From Bacillota bacterium (lineage in GTDB: Bacteria; Bacillota; Clostridia; Acetivibrionales; DSM-1351), in NCBI GenBank assembly GCA_023416275.1, contig JAEZIB010000138.1, positions 1 to 49,894 on the forward strand: a stretch of 49,894 bases of DNA, in the 5' to 3' direction. Position numbers and translations under genes: made by a program. A model generated the notes under the pieces. That model was not told the DNA's origin, ran no database searches, and saw only the letters and a list, made by a program, of their open reading frames with translations. Each line of letters opens with the position of its first letter. The stretch's first letter is position 1. Shown in pieces: positions 8,071 to 16,344 of the stretch.

Positions 8071-9687
8071 ATGAAAATACAAATAGATATTATAACTGGA
8101 TTTCTTGATTCTGGTAAAACTACATTTATAAATGGAATGCTTAAAAATGATGCCATGTCAAATGGGAAAATAGTCATTTTACAATATGAAGCAGGAGATA
8201 TTGAACTTGATACTGAAGAGACCAATGATAAAAAAATAATAATTAATAAACCAGATAAGGATAGGGATATAAATTCCCAATATATAAATGCTATTATCGA
8301 AAAGCACAGACCTGATAGGATAATTATAGAGTACAATGGAATGGAACTGTTAGATACTCTATTTCAAGCACTTGAAGAGAAGAGTGTCAGAAAAAAGTGT
8401 GTTTGTAATAGTGTTATTAATATTATAGATGTAAATACTTTTGATATTTATATGAATAATATCGGCTCTGTATTTATTGAACAAATATCAAACAGTGATT
8501 TAATAGTTCTGAACAAAATAAAAGAGTCAGCTTCTGATAGAATTAATAGCATTAAGAAAACAGTAAAAGCATTAAATAGGTCTGCTCAAATAATTAAAGA
8601 AGCTTATTATGATAATCAAGAGAAGCTAAATTCGATAAAAAAACGTACTTTCAAGTCAGATGTAGTTGTCAAAAAGAAAAAGCTTGAGGACAGTCTTTTA
8701 TACATATTTTTTGGATTAAGTGCACTATACCTATTATATACAGTATTGAACTTATTTAATCTCAGAACTACTGCCATATCAGGACTTCAGACTTTAAATA
8801 CATTTTTTCTAAGCATTTTAATGCAGGCTATTCCTTTTATTCTGATAGGGGTCATAGCATCTTCTGTCCTTCAGGTTGCTGTACCCAGTGAGACCTTAGT
8901 AAAATTTTTCCCTCAAAAAAAAGGTATAGGGTTTGTTACAGCAATTTTTGCAGGTGTCTTTTTTCCGGTTTGTGACTGTGCTATAGTTCCAGTTGCTGCA
9001 AGGCTCATAAAAAAAGGTGTGTCCCTTCCAGTAGCGGTAACCTTCATGCTCTCAGCTCCACTAGTAAATCCTGTTGTTATAGCGTCTACGCTGTATGCTT
9101 TTCCGAATCAGCCTTCCATAGCACTTTACAGGATATATTTGGGAGTACTGATTGCGCTAATTGTAGGAATTACATTTACATTTTTTGCGGAGAAGAAGTC
9201 TATTCTTACAAAAAACTTGGATAATATTATTTGTGACTGCGAATATTGTAGCACCACCGAAAAAAGTAGTATGGGAATTCTTGAAAAAATAAAGCTAGTC
9301 TTTATGCATGCCAGTTCAGAATTTTTTCAGGTTGGGAAATTTCTTATCATAGGGGCTTTTATTTCAAGTCTTTTCCAGACATGTATCCCAAAAGATGTAT
9401 TTAATAATTTATGGGGACATGAAATTTTGTCGCTTTTAGTTATGATGTTAGCAGCTTTTATATTTTCGATATGTTCAACATCTGACGCTTTTATTGCCAA
9501 GGCTTTCTCTTCTCAATTTTCTACAGGCTCAATAATGGGGTTTTTAGTACTTGGGCCAATGATTGATATTAAGAATATGCTTATGCTTTCAGCCAGCTTT
9601 AGAAAGGGCTTTGTTATTAAGCTTATTGCAATAATATTCACGGTTACTTTTTTTGTACTTTATGTACATACTTTTCTTATTAGGTAG
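8071..9687 (+). CDS. Fusion: COG0523-like GTPase domain + COG0701 (ArsP/DUF318) permease
   Basis: 538 residues in two parts. Residues 1-200 resemble a reduced G3E GTPase: P-loop TGFLDSGKTTF (9-19), a VLNKIK motif near 148, and EYNGM where the neighbour has EPSGV. The CxCC metal motif is missing, although CVC occurs at 110-112. Residues 207-538 are a membrane permease with two similar halves. The first carries FFPVCDCAIVPVAARLIKKG (about 297-316) and LSAPLVNPVV; the second carries FSICSTSDAF. A cytoplasmic loop has CDCEYC (about 388-393). GAGGGTG precedes the ATG. Such permeases export or import metals or metalloids; the substrate here is inferred only. The fusion would tie metal handling directly to transport. 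Confidence 0.85.
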   Translation: MKIQIDIITGFLDSGKTTFINGMLKNDAMSNGKIVILQYEAGDIELDTEETNDKKIIINKPDKDRDINSQYINAIIEKHRPDRIIIEYNGMELLDTLFQALEEKSVRKKCVCNSVINIIDVNTFDIYMNNIGSVFIEQISNSDLIVLNKIKESASDRINSIKKTVKALNRSAQIIKEAYYDNQEKLNSIKKRTFKSDVVVKKKKLEDSLLYIFFGLSALYLLYTVLNLFNLRTTAISGLQTLNTFFLSILMQAIPFILIGVIASSVLQVAVPSETLVKFFPQKKGIGFVTAIFAGVFFPVCDCAIVPVAARLIKKGVSLPVAVTFMLSAPLVNPVVIASTLYAFPNQPSIALYRIYLGVLIALIVGITFTFFAEKKSILTKNLDNIICDCEYCSTTEKSSMGILEKIKLVFMHASSEFFQVGKFLIIGAFISSLFQTCIPKDVFNNLWGHEILSLLVMMLAAFIFSICSTSDAFIAKAFSSQFSTGSIMGFLVLGPMIDIKNMLMLSASFRKGFVIKLIAIIFTVTFFVLYVHTFLIR

Positions 9688-9754
9688 GAAGGTCTCCGTG
9701 GTTAGGTTTATCGCTTTTTGTGCCATGAACACAGCGGGAGAAAGGATAGTTATT

Positions 9755-10666
9755 ATGAGGAAAATAGAGTACGGAAGATTAAATATTGATGTATTTTTAA
9801 AATTAATTATATTATTGGGCTTTTCGCTTTTCTTTTTCATAACAATCATAAATGGTACTATTCAGCTGTTCGTTCATCCAAGAATTGTGCCATTCTTGAA
9901 ATGTGGAATAGTTATAATGCTTATAATGGCACTCTTTCTTCTGAAAGATATCTTCAGATGGCAGAGAAAAAAAGGTAATCTTTATCAATATTTGTTTTTT
10001 ATAATTCCATTGATTATGGCTTTTGTCTTGCCTGCAAATGAAGTGAACTCAGGTTCTATGGCATTTGGAAGCAATACCGATGCTATGGCTTCAAGCAATA
10101 GCACTGTACAAGGGAAGATATCCAATACGGATAACTATGATAATTTGAGTGGAGCAGATACTTTGTCGGGGGAGGCTTCATCAAGTGACAATACCGATGA
10201 AAACTCATTATCTAATGACAGTTATACTGAAGAGAATAGTCAAAATAACGTTACTTCATTTATGGAATCAACAGAGGAAGAGGATAACAATCTTAAATTA
10301 CAGAACGATACAATTGTATTAGATGACAGCAATTTTGTTAAATGGATAGATACTATATATAATGATCCCTCAAAATATGAAGGTAAAAAAATAACTGTTA
10401 TGGGATTTGTTTTTAAAGATAAGCAGTTTAAGGACAATGAATTTGTACCAGCAAGAATGGTAATGACATGCTGTGCAGCAGATATGACTGTTATTGGATT
10501 ATTAGCCCGATATAGTAAAGCTCAAGAGCTTAGAGAGAATAGTTGGTTCAAATTTACAGGCACATTAGAGAACAGTGAATTTAATGGCAAGAATATTCCT
10601 GTTATTAATATAGAAACTGCTGAAAGAACCGCAAAACCAAAAAACGAGTATGTCTATCCGTACTAA
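9755..10666 (+). CDS. TIGR03943/DUF1980 family membrane protein (YcgQ-like)
   Basis: 303 residues from ATG 9755, chosen for GGGAGAAAGGA just upstream; the longer open frame overlaps the permease gene and lacks a site. Membrane helices lie at about 13-33, 44-64 and 77-93. A long Ser/Asn/Asp/Thr-rich linker (about 98-190) follows, then a conserved C-terminal domain with MVMTCCAADMTVIG. Proteins of this family are encoded beside COG0701 permeases (YcgQ with YcgR in Bacillus), and the same pairing is seen here. The role is probably as a partner subunit of the permease; molecular function is not established. Confidence 0.85.
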   Translation: MRKIEYGRLNIDVFLKLIILLGFSLFFFITIINGTIQLFVHPRIVPFLKCGIVIMLIMALFLLKDIFRWQRKKGNLYQYLFFIIPLIMAFVLPANEVNSGSMAFGSNTDAMASSNSTVQGKISNTDNYDNLSGADTLSGEASSSDNTDENSLSNDSYTEENSQNNVTSFMESTEEEDNNLKLQNDTIVLDDSNFVKWIDTIYNDPSKYEGKKITVMGFVFKDKQFKDNEFVPARMVMTCCAADMTVIGLLARYSKAQELRENSWFKFTGTLENSEFNGKNIPVINIETAERTAKPKNEYVYPY

Positions 10667-10718
10667 AAGCCCTGTATTTCAGCAATTATTTTTTATCAAG
10701 CCTATATTTAATCAAATC

Positions 10719-10746
10719 ATACTTTTACATTTTGTAAAAGTATTTT
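10719..10746. terminator. Bidirectional terminator between convergent genes
   Basis: Perfect 10-bp stem ATACTTTTAC / GTAAAAGTAT with loop ATTTT, with T-rich sequence on one side and A-rich on the other, between the TIGR03943 gene and the oppositely oriented YibE/F gene. Confidence 0.7.
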
Positions 10747-10772
10747 ATGTCTATTCAGCATGCCCAAGTATA

Positions 10773-12023
10773 TTATTTCCATCCATCAGAATACTCATCT
10801 GTATTTAAATTAGGACATTCCCCCAAGGAGTCCTTTTTACTATCTGATTTTACTCTTTCAGAATACAGATATCCGCAAACTAAAGAAGTCAGAGGTATTG
10901 TAAATAGTATTCCTATACTTCCGACAAGTGCTTGAAGAACTTCTACAACTATAATTTCTTTATTAAGAAGTTCAAGCATAGAACTATTATATGAAACTAG
11001 CAGGAGAACGGCTGAAAGCGAGCCTCCAATATAGGCTAGTATTAAAGTATTAGTCATAGTTCCCATCATATCTCTTCCTATTGACATTCCAGATTTCACA
11101 AGAAGAGTGAAGGGTGAATATTCCAGTTTTTCGTGAAGTTCTGAAAGAGCTGAGGCAAGGGACATTGCCATATCCATAATTGCACCTACTGCTCCAATAA
11201 TTATGGCTGCAAATATGATCGCTTTTAAATCTATTGGATTTTGGCTATTCATTCGAATTATATATAAGGATTCTTCATTCACCAGTCCTGTAAGATGTAA
11301 AGCTTTATTCATAATTAATGTTAAAATACCCGATATCAATATTCCGACAATACAGCCGATGCCCGCTGCTAAGCTTTTTTTATTTGCACCGTATATTACT
11401 AGCAATGACATAATTATTATAAATACACATGTTATTATAGACCAGAAATATATGTTGAAACCCTGTAATACGGCAGGAATAAAAACAGCAAAAATTGCAA
11501 TACCAGTAAATATTAAAGATAGTATAGTATTAAAGCCCTTAAAACGTCCAAATATTAATAGCAATAAGAAGAATACAATCCCTAGAACCATCAATAAATT
11601 TGTCCTCAAATATTCTCCTAATACATAATCATATTCAGAATCTTGATTATCAAGTCTATATAAAACCACTTTGTCCCCAGCTTCAACTTCTTTTAAGGGA
11701 ACACCTGTAAAAGGGTCTGATGACTGAACAGCCATTACTTGCTGTGACCTATGTTCACCCGATAATAACTCTGCCGAAAAGACAATTTCCTTTCCTTCTT
11801 CTAGATCTTCACCGCCCAAATTATACTGCACCGACTTAACTTTAACAATTTTGATAACTTGGGCTTTCTCAGCAGTAATACCTTCCATTCCTTTTAACAG
11901 AGATAAGTCCCTTGTAGTTATCTTATTTCCTAATATCAAAAGAACTAACGAAACAGTAATAGTACTTAAGTATATTAATGTATTTTTGTTTAATAATGAT
12001 TTTACTGGCTTTATTATTGACAT
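10773..12023 (-). CDS. YibE/F-like multi-pass membrane protein
   Basis: 416 residues. One N-terminal helix (about 16-32) is followed by an extracytoplasmic domain of about 110 residues (GEHRSQQVMAVQ, AGDKVVLYRL). At least seven membrane helices then form the YibE/F block, with conserved stretches such as AIIIGAVGAIMDMAMSLASA and KSGMSIGRDMMGTMTNTLIL. The start has AGGAGG seven bases upstream. The family is widespread in Firmicutes and of unproven function, probably transport. It is divergent from the DtxR gene and convergent with the metal operon. Confidence 0.88.
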   Translation of the reverse strand: MSIIKPVKSLLNKNTLIYLSTITVSLVLLILGNKITTRDLSLLKGMEGITAEKAQVIKIVKVKSVQYNLGGEDLEEGKEIVFSAELLSGEHRSQQVMAVQSSDPFTGVPLKEVEAGDKVVLYRLDNQDSEYDYVLGEYLRTNLLMVLGIVFFLLLLIFGRFKGFNTILSLIFTGIAIFAVFIPAVLQGFNIYFWSIITCVFIIIMSLLVIYGANKKSLAAGIGCIVGILISGILTLIMNKALHLTGLVNEESLYIIRMNSQNPIDLKAIIFAAIIIGAVGAIMDMAMSLASALSELHEKLEYSPFTLLVKSGMSIGRDMMGTMTNTLILAYIGGSLSAVLLLVSYNSSMLELLNKEIIVVEVLQALVGSIGILFTIPLTSLVCGYLYSERVKSDSKKDSLGECPNLNTDEYSDGWK

Positions 12024-12217
12024 CAGAGCCTCCTATAAATGGATTGCTATGTTTATTTAATGTAGTTAGTATTGCCTGATTAAACATAAGCTAGCATATA
12101 CTATCTTGATTTGTCAATAGAATATTGGAGATATATAGCAGCTACAAATTGTTTTTAGAGCTATAATATGCTATCATAATGGTTAATGGTAATGAACTGG
12201 TCAAAGGAGATGCTAAT

Positions 12218-12592
12218 TTGAAAATACAAGAATCAGCCGAGATGTATCTAGAAACAATTTTTGTTTTAAGCAAAAAAAATAATTGTGTCAGATCAATTGA
12301 TATTGCAGCAGAACTTGACTATAAGAAGTCTAGTGTCAGCGTGGCTATGAAGAATTTAAGAGAAAATGGATATATTAAGGTTGACGGTGATGGGTTTATC
12401 ACTCTGACTGATGAGGGTATAAAGGTTGCACAGACAATGTTTGAGAGGCATACACTTTTGTCTGATTGTTTAATTCAGCTTGGAGTGGAAAGGGAAATTG
12501 CTATTGAAGATGCATGTAGAATTGAGCATGTAATAAGTGCAGAAAGCTTTGATGCAATAAAAAGGCATGTTAATGAAAGGTTTAGAAAGTAA
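12218..12592 (+). CDS. DtxR-family regulator with iron-type metal ligands
   Basis: 124 residues from TTG 12218, which has AAAGGAG eight bases upstream; the in-frame ATG at 12179 lacks such a site. A winged helix (RSIDIAAELDYKKSSVSVAMKNL) is followed by the dimerisation/metal domain. Ligand positions look like DtxR/IdeR rather than MntR: Met9 in AEMYLET and Cys100, Glu103, His104 in DACRIEH, matching Met10, Cys102, Glu105 and His106 of DtxR; His78 is also kept. There is no C-terminal SH3-like domain. It lies just upstream of two feo operons whose promoters carry repeated palindromes, so it is the likely iron-dependent repressor of Feo. Target assignment is inference. Confidence 0.9.
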   Translation: MKIQESAEMYLETIFVLSKKNNCVRSIDIAAELDYKKSSVSVAMKNLRENGYIKVDGDGFITLTDEGIKVAQTMFERHTLLSDCLIQLGVEREIAIEDACRIEHVISAESFDAIKRHVNERFRK

Positions 12593-12618
12593 TTGCTTCT
12601 ACGTAGGTTAAAAAGCTA

Positions 12619-12672
12619 TTGACACGCCTGGAAATAGGTGTTACTATATATCTAGTTAGATAAAACTAACTG
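12619..12672 (+). promoter_or_regulatory. feo promoter 1 with DtxR-type operator
   Basis: TTGACA (12619-12624), 17-base spacer, TACTAT (12642-12647). The palindrome AGTTAG-ATAAAA-CTAACT (12654-12671) begins six bases after the -10, over the expected start of transcription, a classic repression layout. Confidence 0.75.
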
Positions 12673-12710
12673 TCAGTAGTTTTTTGTAAATAGTTAATAT
12701 TAAAACTCAT

Positions 12711-12731
12711 TTAGTTAGCAAGGCTAACTAA
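12711..12731 (+). promoter_or_regulatory. DtxR-type operator 2 in the feo leader
   Basis: Perfect inverted repeat TTAGTTAGC-AAG-GCTAACTAA, close to the DtxR/IdeR consensus half site TTAGGTTAG. It lies downstream of promoter 1. Confidence 0.7.
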
Positions 12732-12744
12732 TATTTTGCAAAGG

Positions 12745-12762
12745 AGTTAGTGAATGCTAACT
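12745..12762 (+). promoter_or_regulatory. DtxR-type operator 3 in the feo leader
   Basis: AGTTAG-TGAATG-CTAACT. It overlaps the AAAGGAG and ATG of the small ORF at 12754. Confidence 0.65.
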
Positions 12763-12870
12763 GAAGTTTCAAGTATTGGCACAAAAATTTTGGTAAAGGG
12801 CTTTAGAAAAGAAACTCTACTGCATAGGAACACTAATTCACTTTGTTTGAGCGGACATCTATTTCGCTAG
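12754..12870 (+). CDS. Possible 38-residue peptide in the feo leader
   Basis: ATG 12754 stands seven bases after a strong AAAGGAG and opens a 38-codon frame ending at TAG 12868-12870. The predicted peptide is basic and hydrophobic with no membrane helix; it starts MLTEVSSIGTKILVKGFRKE and ends SGHLFR. I recognise no family. It sits between promoter 1 and feoA, with an operator over its start. It could be a real small protein, a regulatory leader peptide, or chance; the good ribosome site is the main argument for it. Confidence 0.4.
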   Translation: MLTEVSSIGTKILVKGFRKETLLHRNTNSLCLSGHLFR

Positions 12871-13019
12871 GATAGTCTGAGACACAAATAGTAAAAAGAA
12901 GATACTTGTGGCTTTTCCTACTTGTAAATTTACAATGGTTCGCACAGATTTCATTAGCAGAATCAAAAGTGTAGTTTCATTAATAGATATTAAGCCCATA
13001 GTGGGAGAGGAGGATTAAT

Positions 13020-13229
13020 ATGCCCTTAGTATTTGCAAAAGCAGGAGAAGTAAATAAAATTAAAAAAATTGGCGGAAAAGACGAAACAAAGAATTTCCTA
13101 AACAAACTGGGTTTTATTGAAGGTGGAGAAATTACTGTTATAACTGAAAATGCCGGGAATTTAATTGTAAATGTCAAGGATACACGCGTAGCCATAAGCA
13201 AGGAAATGGCTAATAGAATTATTATATAG
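13020..13229 (+). CDS. feoA: Ferrous iron transport protein A (first copy)
   Basis: 69-residue SH3-like FeoA protein (LNKLGFIEGGEITVI, AGNLIVNVKDTRVAISKEMANRIII). FeoA is a small cytoplasmic partner of the FeoB iron channel. GGGAGAGGAGG lies seven bases before ATG. It is followed 32 bp later by a second feoA of a different subtype. The pair FeoA-FeoA-FeoB occurs in other clostridia. Under the operators at 12654-12762, expression should rise when iron is low. Confidence 0.92.
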   Translation: MPLVFAKAGEVNKIKKIGGKDETKNFLNKLGFIEGGEITVITENAGNLIVNVKDTRVAISKEMANRIII

Positions 13230-13261
13230 CCATTAGTTATTGGTTGGAAGGAGCAAATAAT

Positions 13262-13489
13262 ATGAACACACTCAAAGAAGTTAAGACGGGACAGACTGTA
13301 ATTGTAAAAAAGCTTCATGGTGAAGGAGCTACAAAGCGCAGAATTATGGATATGGGGATTACAAAGGGTGTTGAAGTAAATATTCGTAAGGTAGCACCTC
13401 TTGGAGATCCTATTGAAGTCAATGTACGCGGTTATGAATTGTCTATACGTAAGGCTGATGCGGAAATGATTGAAGTTCAAATGGCATAA
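13262..13489 (+). CDS. feoA: Ferrous iron transport protein A (second copy)
   Basis: 75 residues from ATG 13262, preceded by GGAAGGAG. Classic FeoA pattern: VKKLHGEGATKRRIMDMGIT, then RKVAPLGDPIEVNVRGYELSIRK, and AEMIEV at the end. It resembles the third FeoA at 16345 more than the first copy. It acts with the FeoB at 13603. Confidence 0.95.
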   Translation: MNTLKEVKTGQTVIVKKLHGEGATKRRIMDMGITKGVEVNIRKVAPLGDPIEVNVRGYELSIRKADAEMIEVQMA

Positions 13490-13529
13490 GGCCATATACG
13501 TTGGCAATAACTATATTTCTATTAATAAT

Positions 13530-13580
13530 TGAGGGACTTTCCCTATTTTTTTATTAAATATAGGTTAGGGTAAACTAACT
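13530..13580 (+). promoter_or_regulatory. Second promoter/attenuator and DtxR-type operator before feoB
   Basis: AGGGA-CTT-TCCCT followed by A and a T run (13532-13551) is a short terminator-like hairpin. TTGAGG (13529-13534) and TATTAA (13552-13557) could form a promoter. The 19-mer ATAGGTTAGGGTAAACTAA (13560-13578) matches the DtxR/IdeR consensus at 16 of 19 positions and contains GTTAG-N6-CTAAC. FeoB may thus be partly independently controlled. Confidence 0.55.
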
Positions 13581-13602
13581 GATTTGAAGGAGGTAAACAA
13601 GG

Positions 13603-15756
13603 ATGTCTATTAAAATTGCACTTGCCGGAAATCCTAACAGTGGCAAGACTACACTATTTAATGCTTTGACAGGTTCAAACCAATTTGTCGGGAACTGGCC
13701 AGGCGTTACTGTTGAAAAAAAAGAAGGAAAATTAAAGAATAATAAAGAGGTAATTATTACTGATTTGCCTGGTATATATTCTCTTTCACCATATACTCTC
13801 GAGGAAGTAGTTGCAAGAAACTATTTGATAAATGAGAGACCTAATGCCATTTTAAATATTATTGATGGTACAAACCTAGAACGTAATTTGTATCTCACAA
13901 CTCAATTGATTGAAATTGGAATTCCTGTAGTCGTTGCTATTAATATGATGGATATTGTTAATAAAAATGGTGATAAGCTTAACTTGAAGCAGCTTTCTAA
14001 AGTGCTTGGCTGCCAAGTTGTAGAAATATCAGCGCTAAAATCAATGGGAATAATTGAAGCTGCAGAGGCTGCAATTAATGCGGCACAGAGTAAAAGAATT
14101 TCGGTTCCTCCACATAGCTTTAGCGGAAGTGTAGAACATACCATTGCTCATATTGAAGAAGCTGTTCTTCATCACCTGCCTGAGCATCAGCAGCGCTGGT
14201 ATGCAATAAAGCTGTTTGAACGTGACGAAAAAGTGATTAAGCTATTAAATATTGATACCAAAACACTTGCTCATATTGAAGAGGATATTGCGAAATGTGA
14301 AAGCCATCTGGATGATGATGCAGAAAGTATTATAACTAATGAAAGGTATACATACATCTCATCAATTATCGGAGACTGTTATACGAAAAAAAGCAAGGAT
14401 AGGCTAACTACTACCGACAAAATAGACAGGATTGTCACAAACCGTTGGTTGGCACTTCCAATCTTTGCAGTTGTAATGTTCCTTGTATACTTTGTTTCAG
14501 TTACAACAATTGGTACTATTTTGACAGACTGGACAAATGATGTTTTATTTGGAGAATTGATTGCGCCTGCCGCAGCAACGGCTCTTGAATCTGTTGGCAC
14601 AGCAGTATGGTTACAAGGACTGATTGTTGATGGTATCATAGGTGGCGTTGGTGCAGTACTTGGATTTGTTCCGCAGATGTTGGTATTGTTTGCTTTGCTT
14701 GCATTCCTTGAAGCCTGTGGATATATGGCTCGTATTGCATTTATAATGGATAGAATTTTCCGTAAGTTTGGGCTATCAGGAAAGTCTTTTATTCCTATGC
14801 TTGTTGGAACAGGATGTGGTGTTCCTGGTATCATGGCATCGAGAACCATCGAAAATGACCGTGACCGTAAAATGACAATAATAACTACCACTTTCATTCC
14901 CTGTGGTGCCAAGCTTCCAATTATTGCTCTTATTGCAGGAGCATTATTCGGCGGTGCCTGGTGGGTTGCACCTAGTGCTTACTTTGTAGGAATTGCAGCT
15001 ATCATAATGTCAGGTATTATTCTGAAGAAGACAAAAATATTTAGTGGCAATCCGGCTCCCTTTGTTATGGAATTACCTGCGTACCACATGCCAACCTTTA
15101 TTAATCTCATGCGTTCTATGTGGGAGCGTGGCTGGTCATTTATTAAGAAGGCAGGTACAATTATTTTGCTTTCAACAATGGTAATATGGTTCACATCTAA
15201 TTTTGGTATAGTTGACGGTAAATTTGTAATGGTAGAGGATTTAAGTCAGGGATTCCTTTCTGTAATAGGAAGCTTTATTGCTCCAATTTTTGTTCCTCTC
15301 GGGTTTGGGAATTGGCAGGCATCAGTGGCAACAATTACAGGGTTGGTTGCAAAGGAAAATGTTGTTGGTACATTCGGTGTTCTATACGGATTTGCAGAGG
15401 TTGCAGAGGATGGAGCAGAAATATGGGGCACTCTTGCCGCAAGCTTTACAGTAGTATCAGCTTACTCCTTCCTTGTATTCAATCTAATTTGTGCTCCTTG
15501 CTTTGCAGCTATAGGTGCAATTAAGCGAGAGATGAATTCAGCAAAATGGACTTGGTTTGCAATAGGATATCAAACTCTATTTGCATATGCTATTTCCCTT
15601 TGCGTATTCCAAATAGGAAATTTGATTATTGAGGGCACATTTGGTGTTGGAACTGTGGTGGCATTTGCAGTTATTGCATTCTTCTTATTTGCTTTATTTA
15701 AGCCATATAAAGAAAGCAAAACGCTGAACACGAAAGCAGTGGTTCAAAATATGTAA
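13603..15756 (+). CDS. feoB: Ferrous iron transport protein B (first copy)
   Basis: 717-residue Fe(II) transporter. The N-terminal G domain has GNPNSGKTT (G1), DLPGIYS (G3) and NMMD (G4), followed by the helical spacer domain. The membrane part has the Gate and FeoB core motifs GYMARIAFIMDRIFRKFGLSG, GTGCGVPGIMASRTIENDRD and, in the second half, LVAKENVVGTFGVLYGF and CAPCFAAIGAIKREM. AAGGAGG precedes the ATG. The gene ends 14 bp before a Cys-rich small membrane protein gene. Confidence 0.97.
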   Translation: MSIKIALAGNPNSGKTTLFNALTGSNQFVGNWPGVTVEKKEGKLKNNKEVIITDLPGIYSLSPYTLEEVVARNYLINERPNAILNIIDGTNLERNLYLTTQLIEIGIPVVVAINMMDIVNKNGDKLNLKQLSKVLGCQVVEISALKSMGIIEAAEAAINAAQSKRISVPPHSFSGSVEHTIAHIEEAVLHHLPEHQQRWYAIKLFERDEKVIKLLNIDTKTLAHIEEDIAKCESHLDDDAESIITNERYTYISSIIGDCYTKKSKDRLTTTDKIDRIVTNRWLALPIFAVVMFLVYFVSVTTIGTILTDWTNDVLFGELIAPAAATALESVGTAVWLQGLIVDGIIGGVGAVLGFVPQMLVLFALLAFLEACGYMARIAFIMDRIFRKFGLSGKSFIPMLVGTGCGVPGIMASRTIENDRDRKMTIITTTFIPCGAKLPIIALIAGALFGGAWWVAPSAYFVGIAAIIMSGIILKKTKIFSGNPAPFVMELPAYHMPTFINLMRSMWERGWSFIKKAGTIILLSTMVIWFTSNFGIVDGKFVMVEDLSQGFLSVIGSFIAPIFVPLGFGNWQASVATITGLVAKENVVGTFGVLYGFAEVAEDGAEIWGTLAASFTVVSAYSFLVFNLICAPCFAAIGAIKREMNSAKWTWFAIGYQTLFAYAISLCVFQIGNLIIEGTFGVGTVVAFAVIAFFLFALFKPYKESKTLNTKAVVQNM

Positions 15757-15769
15757 AGGAGGAATAGCT

Positions 15770-15943
15770 ATGTTAGCTTTTTTAAAAGAAAATTTAGCAA
15801 CTATAATTATAAGTGCTGTTATATTAGCGACTGTTGTTCTTATTATAATTAATATGAGAAAGGACAAGAAGGCCGGCAAGTCTTGTGGTGGCTGTGGCAG
15901 TGGGTGCGGAAGCTGTCCGAGTTCCTCTATGTGCCATAAATAA
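15770..15943 (+). CDS. FeoB-associated Cys-rich small membrane protein
   Basis: 57 residues. One N-terminal membrane helix (about 9-28) is followed by a basic stretch (RKDKKAGK) and a cytoplasmic cysteine cluster (SCGGCGSGCGSCP, with one more Cys near the end). AAAGGAGG precedes ATG. This matches the short FeoB-associated family seen after feoB in Firmicutes; iron or Fe-S handling at the inner pore mouth is a plausible role but unproven. A similar protein follows the second feoB. Confidence 0.85.
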   Translation: MLAFLKENLATIIISAVILATVVLIIINMRKDKKAGKSCGGCGSGCGSCPSSSMCHK

Positions 15944-16069
15944 TGGCTAATAATTATTCACACTTTAAGTTAAAGAATAAATTGGTTTTCAAAGCTATGA
16001 TTAATGTGATGTGCAACGCTAAAATTCAAATATGATGAGATAGTATTTAATTTTAAATATATATTTTAC

Positions 16070-16122
16070 GAGATATTATTAGCAGCTTATACGGCTGCTG
16101 ACAATATCTCTTTTGCTTTTTA
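16070..16122 (+). terminator. Strong intrinsic terminator after feo operon 1
   Basis: GAGATATT and TAGCAGC pair with GCTGCTG and AATATCTC, giving a long stem with a seven-base loop, followed by TTTTGCTTTTT. The gap 15944-16344 otherwise holds only promoter 2 and its operators. Confidence 0.9.
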
Positions 16123-16226
16123 ATAACTGAGAAATTATGTATTGATTAATTAGGGCTGCTGACGATACAAGGAGGTTTCTTGTGCTGAATATTGACAAAT
16201 AATAAACAATAATACCCTAAAACGTA

Positions 16227-16281
16227 TTGACAACGGTTGTTAGTTAGAATATACTAACCGTGAAGTTAGAATGTGCTAACC
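16227..16281 (+). promoter_or_regulatory. feo promoter 2 with two DtxR-type operators
   Basis: TTGACA (16227-16232), 17 bases, TATACT (16250-16255). GTTAG-AATATA-CTAAC (16243-16258) covers the -10, and GTTAG-AATGTG-CTAAC (16265-16280) covers the start region, 22 bp on. Confidence 0.8.
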
Positions 16282-16344
16282 AATTCGATAATCTTAACTT
16301 TCAAATATATTAGTGGTTGTAATTTCAAGGGGGGTAGCAATTAT

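Noticed and set aside
10747..10935. Plus-strand frame over the end of the YibE/F gene
   Set aside because: It starts in the bidirectional terminator and is antisense to the conserved gene.
11203..11628. Plus-strand frame of 141 codons opposite the YibE/F gene
   Set aside because: Antisense shadow of conserved membrane helices on the minus strand.
14379..14912. Minus-strand frame of 177 codons opposite feoB
   Set aside because: Shadow of the FeoB core, which is certain; no start signal.
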